Assembly (NCBI GenBank): GCA_050744865.1
Contig: JBOGHW010000036.1
Coordinates: 81,060 to 145,059 of the forward strand
DNA from: JAKACA01 sp050744865
GTDB taxonomy: Bacteria > Actinomycetota > Acidimicrobiia > Acidimicrobiales > Bog-793
Length of the DNA: 64,000 bases
Direction: 5' to 3'
Of this stretch, positions 18,205 to 26,773 are shown one piece after another (the first letter of the stretch is position 1; every line of letters begins with the position of its first letter). Below the pieces are notes generated by a model. The model did no database searches and was not told the origin of the DNA. It worked only from the letters and a program-made list of their open reading frames with translations. The translations under genes and the position numbers were made by a program.

Positions 18205-19923
18205 TCAGCTCGGCGAAGCGTCGCTCGGAGACGGTGGCCCCGGCTCCGACGTAGGCGGCGGGGCGGCGGGCTCGTCCGGGCGCGGGGGCCATGAAGGCAC
18301 TCCCTGGTAAGAGCTAACGGCGCGTTGCTGCTGGCCGGCGGGCCAGGGCGACGGCCGTGGCGGTCGGTACGGTGGCGGACCCGATTGGGCCGGTGCGTGA
18401 CCGGCCGATCGCGGTGGGTAGCCCGAGGGCGGGGGTGGCGGGCCTGCCCCCGGAGGGTACGGGTACTGCGCGTAGGGGTGCTGGGCGTACGGGTGCTGGG
18501 CGTACGGGTACTGCGGGTACGGGGACGGAGGGTACGGCTGCCGCGGGCCTCCCTGCGGCTGGCCAGGCGGGATCGGCCTGCCCCACTGGTCGGCCTGGAT
18601 TTGCTGGACCATCACGGAGTCTCCCCTGAACACAGAGCTCTCGCTCACCTGGCTCTCGATCATGGGAGCGAACAACGTGTACCCGAGAAACAAGACCGCC
18701 GAGACAATCTGCACGACGATCCACAACGTGCGCGGGCCGCTCGCCGACCAGTCGTTGGTGGCATGGATCAGTGCCCCGAACAGGTAGCCAAAGAGGAACA
18801 AGGGGATCCGGTGCTTGCGATATTTCATCCCCAACCCGATGAAGAAACAGGCGATCCCCGCCCACTCGGCGTGCTGCAGTCCGTCGGTGAAGATGCGCAT
18901 GCTGAACAGCAGCACGTACTCGACGATGAAGTGGGTACCGGGAGCGATGCCGAACAGGTTCTCGTCATTCTGCTGGTAGAGCGCGGCTTCCCGGGCACCG
19001 AAGGCGAGCCCGGCGATCGTCCCGAGGAACATGCAACTGCGGACGGCCAGCGTGCGGCTCAGGAAGAAGCCCAACCCGAGAATCGTCAGCAGAACGGCGC
19101 CGTCCTTGGTCGCTTCCTCCGCCAGCCCGGGCCCGATGAACGAGATGAACCAGTCACCAGCGTGCGTCGTCAAACTCGGAACGGCCCCGTACCACCATTG
19201 CAGCGGGCCGGCCATGAAGATGAGCACGATCACCGACACGACGGCGCCATAGACGACCAAGGTGCGCGGGGCGTCCTCAGGTTTGATGAGGTGCCAGAAC
19301 ACGACGATCCACAGTGGTGCCGTGTAGATGGCGTACACCCAGCCCAGAGTCTGGACGTTCGTCGTGTTCCAGAACATCGTCACGAAGATGACGGGCAACA
19401 GCGCATAGAAAAGGAAGATCGCTCGGTAGCCGGCGTGCCAGCCCGAGCTCTCGATCCACGCCCGCCAAGGGAACAGGATCGCCAGTGCTTTCTTGAGATT
19501 GCTGGCCCCGGCGCCGGCGAACAGCGTGTTGCCAGTGGGGCGGTTGCCGACGAGCGGGCTGAGGCTTGCCATCGGTCCGGGGACTCGGCCCGAGCCTGCC
19601 GGGCCGAGCCCGACCGGAGCGGCGGGGCGGGCGGCGGCAACTACGCAGATCTCGACCCACGGCCCACCAGGCGTCGCGAGATGGACCCGCTGGAAGGCTC
19701 CGAGGTGCAGCCGCGAGACGGCCTGGCCGTCCAGGAAAGTACGGCCTGTGCTCAGGTCTTCGAGCACCCAGTTCCCGTCCACCACGCGCGCTACGGCGTG
19801 CGCGCGCGACACCATGGGGTCGCTCAGGAGCACGCTGCTGCCCTCACGGCGGCCGATCGTCACGACGTCTGACTCCGTGAACACGTAGCTGGCCTGGGCC
19901 GTGGCTATCTCGAGGCGGAGCAT
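18205..19923 (-). CDS. FHA domain fused to PrsW-type intramembrane protease
   Basis: 572 residues from ATG 19923, with AAGGAGG 3 bases upstream. Residues 1-90 are a forkhead-associated domain: VVTIGRREGSSVLLSDP, VSRAHAVARVV and NWVLEDLSTGRTFLDG, including the phosphothreonine-binding Arg/Ser/Asn-type positions. Residues about 155-440 are a multi-pass membrane domain with PrsW motifs: EEATK at 269-273, GAREAALY near 312, and HATND at 387-391 (HxxxD). PrsW is a glutamic-type intramembrane protease that clips anti-sigma factors. The tail after about residue 450 is a Pro/Tyr/Gln/Ala repeat region (QHPYAQHPYAQYPYPPG). FHA binding of a phosphothreonine partner could gate or target proteolysis; this is inference. 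tag follows closely. Confidence 0.87.
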   Translation of the reverse strand: MLRLEIATAQASYVFTESDVVTIGRREGSSVLLSDPMVSRAHAVARVVDGNWVLEDLSTGRTFLDGQAVSRLHLGAFQRVHLATPGGPWVEICVVAAARPAAPVGLGPAGSGRVPGPMASLSPLVGNRPTGNTLFAGAGASNLKKALAILFPWRAWIESSGWHAGYRAIFLFYALLPVIFVTMFWNTTNVQTLGWVYAIYTAPLWIVVFWHLIKPEDAPRTLVVYGAVVSVIVLIFMAGPLQWWYGAVPSLTTHAGDWFISFIGPGLAEEATKDGAVLLTILGLGFFLSRTLAVRSCMFLGTIAGLAFGAREAALYQQNDENLFGIAPGTHFIVEYVLLFSMRIFTDGLQHAEWAGIACFFIGLGMKYRKHRIPLFLFGYLFGALIHATNDWSASGPRTLWIVVQIVSAVLFLGYTLFAPMIESQVSESSVFRGDSVMVQQIQADQWGRPIPPGQPQGGPRQPYPPSPYPQYPYAQHPYAQHPYAQYPYPPGAGPPPPPSGYPPRSAGHAPAQSGPPPYRPPRPSPWPAGQQQRAVSSYQGVPSWPPRPDEPAAPPPTSEPGPPSPSDASPS

Positions 19924-20035
19924 GAGCCTCCTTGCTGGGGGCCGGACCCGGAGCCCGTGGCGCGGCCGATACCTGGCGGGCCCAGTCTGGCACGGGCTCC
20001 GGGAGCACTCTACCGGCCGTCATAGACTCCCGCCG

Positions 20036-21670
20036 ATGCGGCTGCTTTGGCGTGGTTCCTGGATGGAGGTACCCGGATGTCACGTTCCCGAGCAGGCCGT
20101 ACTCGTCGTCGTGGAAGCGATGGTCCCGTTGCGCAAGCTCCACAACGCGTCCGGGCGGGAGGCGAGGCGGCCGTATTTGAAGGTGGTGACGTTTCTTGCC
20201 GGCGACGGGCCGAGGCGGACGCTACGCAAAGTGCGAGCCAAGCGCGACGAGCCCCTCTACACGGGCGACCTTCACGTGGCTGCCCTCCTAGGGCATGCGC
20301 CCGGGTCTGGCGAGCGACTCGTGGCACTTGGTTGCCGCGTCCCCCCGGGTACCCAGCAAGTCGCGGTGCATCGGCAGCTCGTGCACGGCGTGGGCGAGGA
20401 CTACTCGGTTGACGACCTCATACAGGTCGCCGGACGCCTCACGGCCGACGGGCAGCTGATCGACAGTCTGGGTCGCCAGAACTACTTGTACTCGGGCACG
20501 GCTCCGCCAGTAGAGCTGCTCAAGCTTCTGGACGAGGCCGTGACGACCGGACAGGGCGACCGGCCGGTTCCACCTACGCCCTACGGCGTAGTACGGCCGC
20601 CGAAAGGCCCCGACGTGGCTGCAAGCACCGTCCTGCGGTGGAGCAAGCGGCCGAATCCACAAGGCACATTGGCCGCGGTGCTCGGTGCCGGCGACTACGC
20701 ACGCACCGAGATTCTTCCGGCTCTGGCGGCCGCCGGCATCGGCCTCTACTCGGTGGCCGATCGCGAACCGCAGATCGCAGCCATGGCGGGACGGGCTGCG
20801 AAGGCGGTCTTGGCAAGCACGGACTCCGAGCAGGCAATCGCCGAGCTCCCACGTCAGGGCCTAGTCGTCGTCGCGACCACTCACGACTCTCATACGGACT
20901 TGGCCTGCGTCGCAGCAGGAGCCGGCCACCGGGTCTTCCTCGAGAAGCCACCTACTGTCACAGCTTCTGACGTGGCTCGCCTCACCTCGGCGATGCGGCA
21001 GTTCGAAGGAAGGATCGAAGTCGGCTTCAACAGGCGGTACCACCCCATAGTCCGGCGGGCGGCTGCCAGGCTGAGATCCGAGACAGGACCGGTCTCGGTC
21101 GTTTGCACGGTCAAAGAGCTCTCGCTGCAGCCCGACCACTGGTACTTGTGGCCCAATCAGGGGACAAGGATCACTGGCAACTTGTGTCACTGGATCGACT
21201 TGGCTGTGTTTCTGATGGAAGACCGGCCGCTGCCCGTCACCTTGACCCTTTCGCCGCGGCCGCCCGGCCGCCAGTCCGACGACGAGGAGCGGGTCCTGAC
21301 AGTCACCTTCGAAGACGGTTCTCTGCTGACCATCCTGGCCACCAGCCGCGGCGACGACATCCGTGGCGTGCAGGAGCAGATAGAGGTTCGGCGCGGCAGG
21401 GCAACTGTCACCATCGATGACCTCCGGCGGATGCGCGTGCGATCAGAGGGCATCGACCGGCATACGCGAACAGCCTTTCGGGACAAGGCTCACGCCCGCA
21501 TGTACGCCGAGGCCCTGGGCCGCGTCGTCCGAGACGAGCCGGCCGTCTACCCGGTCCGGGACATGATCGTCGTGTCCGCCATCCAGATCGGAGCCAGCGA
21601 GCTGGCCCGCAGCGGGGAAGGTGCCGGCGAGTTACCGGCCTGGATGGCCTCATTGCTCACAGCCGGTTAG
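20036..21670 (+). CDS. Gfo/Idh/MocA-family oxidoreductase with N-terminal extension
   Basis: 544 residues from ATG 20036. The C-terminal two thirds is an NAD(P)-dependent oxidoreductase of the glucose-fructose oxidoreductase group. The Rossmann start LAAVLGAGDYARTEILPALA is at about 213, then VATTHDSHTDLACVA and the signature FLEKPPTVT, then GFNRRYHPIV and GNLCHWIDLAVFLM in the substrate domain. Residues 1-200 are an extra domain with no motif I can name (WRGSWMEVPGCHVPEQAVL onward). Related long proteins occur in sugar and cell-surface polysaccharide loci, where an N-terminal dehydrogenase-like module precedes the Gfo/Idh part. Here there is no sugar cluster, so the substrate is unknown. It is divergent from the FHA-PrsW gene with a 112-bp shared gap. 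Confidence 0.82.
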   Translation: MRLLWRGSWMEVPGCHVPEQAVLVVVEAMVPLRKLHNASGREARRPYLKVVTFLAGDGPRRTLRKVRAKRDEPLYTGDLHVAALLGHAPGSGERLVALGCRVPPGTQQVAVHRQLVHGVGEDYSVDDLIQVAGRLTADGQLIDSLGRQNYLYSGTAPPVELLKLLDEAVTTGQGDRPVPPTPYGVVRPPKGPDVAASTVLRWSKRPNPQGTLAAVLGAGDYARTEILPALAAAGIGLYSVADREPQIAAMAGRAAKAVLASTDSEQAIAELPRQGLVVVATTHDSHTDLACVAAGAGHRVFLEKPPTVTASDVARLTSAMRQFEGRIEVGFNRRYHPIVRRAAARLRSETGPVSVVCTVKELSLQPDHWYLWPNQGTRITGNLCHWIDLAVFLMEDRPLPVTLTLSPRPPGRQSDDEERVLTVTFEDGSLLTILATSRGDDIRGVQEQIEVRRGRATVTIDDLRRMRVRSEGIDRHTRTAFRDKAHARMYAEALGRVVRDEPAVYPVRDMIVVSAIQIGASELARSGEGAGELPAWMASLLTAG

Positions 21671-21700
21671 AGCCGTGCCTGCCGAAAGGTCACCGGGCTA

Positions 21701-21740
21701 CCTAGAACGCCATCTAGAGCCACCTAGAGCCCCCTAGAGA
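21701..21740 (+). repeat. CTAGA short repeat at convergent junction
   Basis: CTAGA occurs four times at about 10-12 bp spacing (21702, 21714, 21724, 21734) in the 63-bp gap between two convergent genes. The last copy includes the stop codon of the MetE-like gene. CTAG is otherwise rare in this sequence. No stem-loop with a clear terminator shape was found. Confidence 0.4.
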
Positions 21741-22870
21741 AGGCGCTCGCTCGCCAGATCCGCACCGTCGCGCAGGGAGCGGAGCTTCGCCCACACCACT
21801 GAAGGGGCGATATCGCCTATCCCGGCCGATGTGTCGAACCCACAGTCCGTCCCGGCGATCACCCGCCTCGGGCCACCGACAGCCCGGCTGATCCGCTCCA
21901 GGCGGTCCGCTACGACTCGCGGGTGCTCCACGTAGTTGCTCGTCGTGTCGATCACTCCGGCCACGAGCATCATGTGGTCCGGCAGCGGCTTGCGCTCGAA
22001 GCACTCGTACTCGTGCTCGTGACGGGCGTTCGCCATCGGGAGGACGAGGGCACCGACATTGGCCTCGTAGAGCGAGCTCAAGATGTCGTCCAGCGCGACG
22101 TCAAAAGAGTGTGGTCCTTCGTAGTTCCCCCAACACACGTGGAGACGCACCCGCGCCGGGTCGATCCCGGCAAGGGCGGTGTTGAGCGCCCCGATGACAA
22201 GCTCGACCCAGGCTATGAAGTCGGGCAAGGGCCTATCCGCGAAGCTGACGTGGCGCTCGAGGGCCAGATCGGGCCCGTCGATCTGCAGGAGCAGGCCCCG
22301 CTCGGCGATGTGGTGGTACTCGAGGCTTAGAGCCGCCGCCACCGCCTGCACGTACTCGCCGAGCGTGCCGTAGAACTGGTTCTCCATGGCAGCCGCAACG
22401 ATGCCCGGCGATGCCGAGGTCATGAACGTGTCGGCGAACCGAGCACCCACGACCAAGTCGCACTCGTCGTCGACTTCGGCCATATCGAGGTAGCTGACAG
22501 GACCGACGGCAGCGGGCGTGGCCCGCAGGTTGACTTGGGCACGCTCGGCGCGCCGTGCAGCCAGGGTGGCGAAGTCGGGATGCGCCCTGATGTCCGCCAT
22601 CGGCTGGCGGTGGCCCGTCCCGCCGAAGCCGGACATCCGGTGCTGCACGTAGGTGAAGAAGCTCTCCCGCGCCTGCTCGCCGTCGTTGCCGATGTCGATG
22701 CCGGCGGCAAGCTGGGCTTCGATGGCAGCGTTGGTGGCTGCCACCACCTCGGTGCGGAGCTCGTCCGGGTCCACGACCTCACCTCGGCTGCGGCGACCGT
22801 GCAGCTTGGCCAGTGCCGCTGGTCTCGGCAGGCTGCCGGTGTGGGTCGTGAGGATGCGGGACGAGCTCAA
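21734..22870 (-). CDS. Cobalamin-independent methionine synthase-like protein (MetE C-terminal domain family)
   Basis: 378 residues. The start is TTG 22870, supported by AAGGAG 5 bases upstream. The protein is a single TIM barrel of the MetE/UROD superfamily: THTGSLPRP at the N-terminus, zinc ligands expected from HVCWGNYEGPH (His and Cys), a Glu, and the Cys of VIAGTDCGFDT. It is half the length of MetE and corresponds to the short archaeal/bacterial family that includes core methionine synthases and epoxyalkane:CoM-transferase-like enzymes. It probably transfers a methyl or alkyl group to a thiol, but the true substrate is open. No B12 riboswitch or other methionine gene is adjacent. Confidence 0.82.
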   Translation of the reverse strand: MSSSRILTTHTGSLPRPAALAKLHGRRSRGEVVDPDELRTEVVAATNAAIEAQLAAGIDIGNDGEQARESFFTYVQHRMSGFGGTGHRQPMADIRAHPDFATLAARRAERAQVNLRATPAAVGPVSYLDMAEVDDECDLVVGARFADTFMTSASPGIVAAAMENQFYGTLGEYVQAVAAALSLEYHHIAERGLLLQIDGPDLALERHVSFADRPLPDFIAWVELVIGALNTALAGIDPARVRLHVCWGNYEGPHSFDVALDDILSSLYEANVGALVLPMANARHEHEYECFERKPLPDHMMLVAGVIDTTSNYVEHPRVVADRLERISRAVGGPRRVIAGTDCGFDTSAGIGDIAPSVVWAKLRSLRDGADLASERLL

Positions 22871-22924
22871 CGTGGCTCCTTAGGCTCGGTCGAGTCGGTG
22901 CCGACCCTAGGCGCCGGCACCGGC

Positions 22925-22984
22925 CAGGTGGGCCGTTTCACGCGCCGAATTGGGTCCAGCAACGTACGTCCGGCGGCCCACCTG
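22925..22984 (+). repeat. Dispersed 60-bp inverted-repeat element, copy B
   Basis: Same element as at 11717: CAGGTGGGCCG at the left, CGGCGGCCCACCTG at the right, TCACGCGCCGAATT and AACGTACGTC inside. It lies in the 220-bp divergent gap between the MetE-like gene and the YdeI-like gene. Confidence 0.87.
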
Positions 22985-23090
22985 CGCAAAGCCCCGGTTG
23001 GCGGGCCAGCATCTGCCAGGCGGGCGGGCGATCGACGCCCCGCACGCGCACGCACGCACGGGCACCGGCGTGGAGGGCAAACTGGTCGCC

Positions 23091-23741
23091 ATGGCCGACG
23101 AGCAACCGGAGCTCCTAGTAACCGACGCCGGCGCCTGGCGGGCCTGGCTCGACGCCAACTTCGACGATCCTGTGGGGGTGTGGCTCGTGCTCGCCAAGAA
23201 GGGTGCCGTGCAGCCGACCAGCCTCAAGTACGAGGAGGCGCTCGAGGAGGCACTCTGCTACGGCTGGATCGACGGGCTCCTCCACACTCGCGACGACAGG
23301 ACCTACAGCCAGCGGTTCACCCCCCGCAGACGAGCCAGCAAGTGGTCGCAGTCCAACGTGGAGCGCATCGGCCGGCTCACCCGCCAAGGACGGATGCAGC
23401 CGTCGGGCTTGGCCGAGGTCGAGCGGGCCAAGGAAGACGGCCGCTGGGAGGCCGCCTACCCGGGTCGGACCAAGATCGACGTGCCGGCGGATCTGGAGGC
23501 AGCCCTGGCCGCTGAGCCCGCCGCCCAGGCGCTGTTTGCCAGGCTGGACGGCACCAACCGTTACTCCGTGCTCGTCCGCCTCCACAACACCAAGGCACGG
23601 TCCAGGCCCAAGCAGATCGAGCGCACCGTTGCGATGCTGGCGCGAGGCGAGACGTTCTACCCGCTGCCAACACCGCCGACGCCGACCCCACCGGTCCCAC
23701 CGGCTCGGTCCGACAACCGGAGCCCGCAGGAACCGACTTGA
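23091..23741 (+). CDS. YdeI/OmpD-associated family protein
   Basis: 216 residues from ATG 23091. The YdeI pattern is clear: WRAWLDANFDDPVGVWLVLA, then YEEALEEALCYGWIDGLLH, then YSQRFTPRRRASKWSQSNVE and a helical C-terminal region ending with a Pro/Thr-rich tail. The family is widespread in bacteria and soluble. Its biochemical role is not established. It stands alone between the divergent MetE-like gene and the convergent serpin gene. Confidence 0.88.
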   Translation: MADEQPELLVTDAGAWRAWLDANFDDPVGVWLVLAKKGAVQPTSLKYEEALEEALCYGWIDGLLHTRDDRTYSQRFTPRRRASKWSQSNVERIGRLTRQGRMQPSGLAEVERAKEDGRWEAAYPGRTKIDVPADLEAALAAEPAAQALFARLDGTNRYSVLVRLHNTKARSRPKQIERTVAMLARGETFYPLPTPPTPTPPVPPARSDNRSPQEPT

Positions 23742-23756
23742 GGGAGGCCCGAGTGG

Positions 23757-25199
23757 CTACGGGCGCTGGACCATCGACTCGAACAGGATGGCGCCCGTGG
23801 CATCGTCTCTCACCAGGAAGAGAAACGGTCGGTTGAACTCCAACTCCTGCACCTGCACTATCCGCGTGGAGCTCGGTTCAACGCCCACTCCCGTTGCCGC
23901 AGCGGCCTTGGTACCGAGTGGAGTGACCTGGAGGTAAGCGCGCTGCTCCACGGCCTCGACCTGCAACCCGATCTGGGTCGTGATGCCTCTGAAGTCGGCC
24001 CCAGGGCTAAAGGCGTCGCTCATGCCCATGTTCGAGAGCACGGAGTTGAGACGGTTGTCCGCCGTGATGGTGAACTCAGGCAGGGTCACGCGAACCGGGC
24101 GGTTCTGAAGGGCACTCACAATCCCTGTCAGCGAGGAGGGTGTCATCGAGTGGACGTAACCGGCCAGGCTCCCTGTGGTGGGCATCACGACCAGTGCGCT
24201 CATCTTCTTGCCGGCGTAGGGAATCTCGGCAGCCTCGTATCCATTGCCGAGGACGTAGGGGAGCGACACGGGGTGGTCGCCGCCAGCGACTGACGACTGG
24301 ATGGTCGGTAGGTCGCTCGTCGACCCGTCGGCGAAGTGGAAGGGCGCGCTCAGCTCCGAGAAGGCATGCGCCCAGTGCGCTTGGAAGTACACGGCGTCGG
24401 CCAGTACGAGCGCTGTCTGGGCGGTCAGCGCTCCCGGAGAGAAGAGCTGCTTGATCAGGCCTTGCGTCTCGTGGGCAGTCCACTGGTTGATCGAGGCGAG
24501 CGCACCTGGGAGGTCGCCGCTGAAGTCGACCTGCCACACGCCGGCACCGAACTCACTGGACATCGCCCTCACGAAGCCCGGCTCCACGTCAAGGTTGTCC
24601 TCCACCCACACGGCATTGGCGATGTCGAGCTGGGCCTCAGCCCCAAGATGCGCACCAGTACGAGAAGTCTCGTCGGTGAGCAACGTGGACAAGGCGTCCC
24701 AGCCCGCCGCCTGCACGCTCGGGGGGACTCCTGCGGCGTCCAGCGTGTCTGCGATGCCTTGGGCCGTCGACCCCTTGGCGCCGAGCTCGAGCATCGTCAG
24801 CGCCGTCGACAGACTGGAAGGCGACGCCAGGAGATTGCCCGCTCCGCCGCCGGAGGACAGCTGGTCGAGCAACTGCAAAGAGAAACCGACCTCTTCGCTG
24901 GAGACCTCCTTCCTCTCTGCTGGGGACGGGGCAGCCGCCCGCGCCACGACGGCAGTCAGCTCCTCGGCCGATCCGACGTGTGCGGTGACTCCGACGTGAC
25001 CGGCTTGTGCCACGACCGACGGCTGGGTGGTCGGACGAGCAAAGATCACGATGCCGAGCACCAGCGCCACCACCACAGCGATGGAGCCGGCCGCCGTCAC
25101 CAGCCAGTGGCGGCGTAGCTCGGTGCTTCGGGCCTTGGCCCGACTCAGCAAGGCCTCGGGGCTCGCCGGAGTGTAAGTGGCATGGGTCTGGTCAGGCAT
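23757..25199 (-). CDS. Membrane-anchored serpin
   Basis: 480 residues from ATG 25199, which overlaps the last 8 bases of the sigma gene (translational coupling). Residues 1-31 are cytosolic with a basic helix (LLSRAKARSTELRRHW), 32-54 are one membrane helix, and an Ala/Val linker leads to a complete serpin fold: NLLASPSSLSTALTMLELGA, NAVWVEDNLDVEPGFV, VLADAVYFQAHWAHAF, and the C-terminal NRPFLFLVRDDATGAILF. The reactive-centre hinge LGTKAAAATGVGV has the small-residue P12-P9 run of inhibitory serpins. The scissile bond falls near EPSSTR, but the exact P1 is uncertain. It should trap an extracytoplasmic serine or cysteine protease. Its position is where ECF operons normally have an anti-sigma gene. 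Confidence 0.92.
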   Translation of the reverse strand: MPDQTHATYTPASPEALLSRAKARSTELRRHWLVTAAGSIAVVVALVLGIVIFARPTTQPSVVAQAGHVGVTAHVGSAEELTAVVARAAAPSPAERKEVSSEEVGFSLQLLDQLSSGGGAGNLLASPSSLSTALTMLELGAKGSTAQGIADTLDAAGVPPSVQAAGWDALSTLLTDETSRTGAHLGAEAQLDIANAVWVEDNLDVEPGFVRAMSSEFGAGVWQVDFSGDLPGALASINQWTAHETQGLIKQLFSPGALTAQTALVLADAVYFQAHWAHAFSELSAPFHFADGSTSDLPTIQSSVAGGDHPVSLPYVLGNGYEAAEIPYAGKKMSALVVMPTTGSLAGYVHSMTPSSLTGIVSALQNRPVRVTLPEFTITADNRLNSVLSNMGMSDAFSPGADFRGITTQIGLQVEAVEQRAYLQVTPLGTKAAAATGVGVEPSSTRIVQVQELEFNRPFLFLVRDDATGAILFESMVQRP

Positions 25200-25683
25200 G
25201 GAGCTCACGTACCGAGCCTTCCTCGAAGTCTGGGCCCAAGCTCGACCGGAGCGAGGCCAGGGCGCGGTGAAGGTGGGTCTTGACAGTGCCGGCCGAGACA
25301 CCCAGTGCAGACGCGACGTCGGGCTCGGAGAGGTCGCAGATGTAGCGGAGGACGACTGTTTCTCGTTGACGTCGCGGCAGATGTGCCAAAGCGGCCGCCA
25401 GGGCCCGCCGCAAGACGACTGCGTCCGCCTCGTCTCCGGCCTGCGTCGGGACTGGCAAGAGCGGGTGGCGACCGAGGTGCCGCAACGCTTCGCGGGAGGC
25501 GACTTTCAGCAGCCAGGCGTCCCGCCACTCGAGCGACCCAACCCTTGCCCAACGGGCGTGTGCCTTGGCCATGGCCTCGACGGCGACATCCTCGGCCGTC
25601 CACGGGTCGCCCGTGACGCGGCGCGCTACCCCGATGGTCCGCGGCAACATCCTGGCGAAGAACTCCTCAAACGTCTCGGCCAT
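25192..25683 (-). CDS. ECF RNA polymerase sigma factor, SigE-like family
   Basis: 163 residues. Region 2 is FEEFFARMLPRTIGVARRVT with DPWTAEDVAVEAMAKAHARW, and region 4 is LAHLPRRQRETVVLRYICDL followed by the HTH EPDVASALGVSAGTVKTHLH. The compact two-domain layout is that of extracytoplasmic-function sigma factors. The stop overlaps the serpin start, so both are one operon. No separate anti-sigma gene is present. The short cytosolic segment of the serpin (about 30 residues) would be the only cytosolic candidate for control. It is divergent from the dehydrogenase gene, with about 68 bp between starts. Confidence 0.9.
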   Translation of the reverse strand: MAETFEEFFARMLPRTIGVARRVTGDPWTAEDVAVEAMAKAHARWARVGSLEWRDAWLLKVASREALRHLGRHPLLPVPTQAGDEADAVVLRRALAAALAHLPRRQRETVVLRYICDLSEPDVASALGVSAGTVKTHLHRALASLRSSLGPDFEEGSVRELHA

Positions 25684-25751
25684 CAGTGAAGTAAAGCCTC
25701 CGCACGGCCTGTTTGGTTGACACGGGCATCAGGTGCCGCCAGGAAATTAGG

Positions 25752-26729
25752 ATGCGGGCGATGAAGGCAGCCGTCTATTACCAGACCGGAGACCCCAGCG
25801 TCTTCAGCTACGAGGACGTCCCCGATCCTGTTGTCTCGAGCGATCACGTCCTGGTCAAGGTCGAGGCTGTGAGCATCGAGGGTGGCGACACCCTCAGTCA
25901 CAGCCGCGGTGACCTGTTCGCCGTCCCGCACATCGTGGGATACCAGTGCGCGGGCACCGTGGTGGGGATCGGGCCCAAGGTGGTCGGCCTCGCAGCCGGC
26001 GATCGCGTCGTGACCACAGGTCTCGACGGATCGCACGCCGAGTTGCGAGCCGTGCCCGAGGGCTTCTGCTGGAAGCTGCCCGAGTCGGTGAGCACCGAAG
26101 AAGGAGCCTGTATTCCGGTCGCCTACGGCACGGCCCATGACTGCCTCTTCGAGTTCGGCCACCTGGAACAAGAGCAGTCGGTGCTCATCCAAGCCGGCGC
26201 CAGCGGGGTAGGGATTGCCGCCATCCAGATGGCCAAGCAAGCCGGCGCCCGCGTGCTGGCCACTGCTTCTCGGGACGACAAGCTGGAGCGGCTGAAGGCG
26301 CTCGGGCTCGACGCCGGCATCAACTACACGACCTCCGACATGGTGAGCGAGGTCCGGCGACTCACTGCCGGCCAGGGCGTCAACCTCGTACTCGAGTCTC
26401 TCGGCGGCACCAACCTGCAAGCCAGCCTCAACTGCCTGGCTTACAGGGGCCGTTGCGTGTCGATCGGGGACGCCGGGCGTCCCGGCACGACTTCGATCGA
26501 CACGTCGGTGATGCGCCCCAACAACTTGACTCTCACCGGCTACTTCCTCGGGATGGAGCTCTTCATGGGCCAGCGCGCCCGCCAGATGATAGCCGGCCTC
26601 CTCGATGAGCTGGCTGCCGGAAAGCTCCGGGTGTTGATCGACAAGCGGTTCCCTCTCTCCGAGGCGGCCGCCGCCCACTCCTACATCGAGGGGCGGGAGG
26701 CGTTCGGTCGCGTGCTGCTCATACCGTAG
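25752..26729 (+). CDS. Zinc-type medium-chain dehydrogenase/quinone oxidoreductase family
   Basis: 325 residues from ATG 25752, with AGGA 7 bases upstream; ATG 25761 (MKAAVYYQTGD) is an equally good start. A GroES-like N-terminal domain (VDHVLVKVEAVSIEGG-type segment, PHIVGYQCAGTVVGIG) is followed by the Rossmann motif QAGASGVGIAAIQMAKQAGA. The Cys/His catalytic zinc ligands of alcohol dehydrogenases are missing, so this is the quinone-oxidoreductase-type NADPH group. The likely role is reduction of an enone or quinone. It stands alone and converges on the acyl-CoA dehydrogenase gene. Confidence 0.87.
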   Translation: MRAMKAAVYYQTGDPSVFSYEDVPDPVVSSDHVLVKVEAVSIEGGDTLSHSRGDLFAVPHIVGYQCAGTVVGIGPKVVGLAAGDRVVTTGLDGSHAELRAVPEGFCWKLPESVSTEEGACIPVAYGTAHDCLFEFGHLEQEQSVLIQAGASGVGIAAIQMAKQAGARVLATASRDDKLERLKALGLDAGINYTTSDMVSEVRRLTAGQGVNLVLESLGGTNLQASLNCLAYRGRCVSIGDAGRPGTTSIDTSVMRPNNLTLTGYFLGMELFMGQRARQMIAGLLDELAAGKLRVLIDKRFPLSEAAAAHSYIEGREAFGRVLLIP

Positions 26730-26773
26730 GCCCGGCCCGTCGGCGTCCCCGGTGGGCCAGGTCGAGCACAGGC

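Noticed and set aside
25717..25753. TTGACA promoter of the dehydrogenase gene
   Set aside because: TTGACA (25717-25722) is a perfect -35, but the nearest -10-like sequences (AAATTA, TAGGAT) are 21-25 bases away, too far for a normal promoter.
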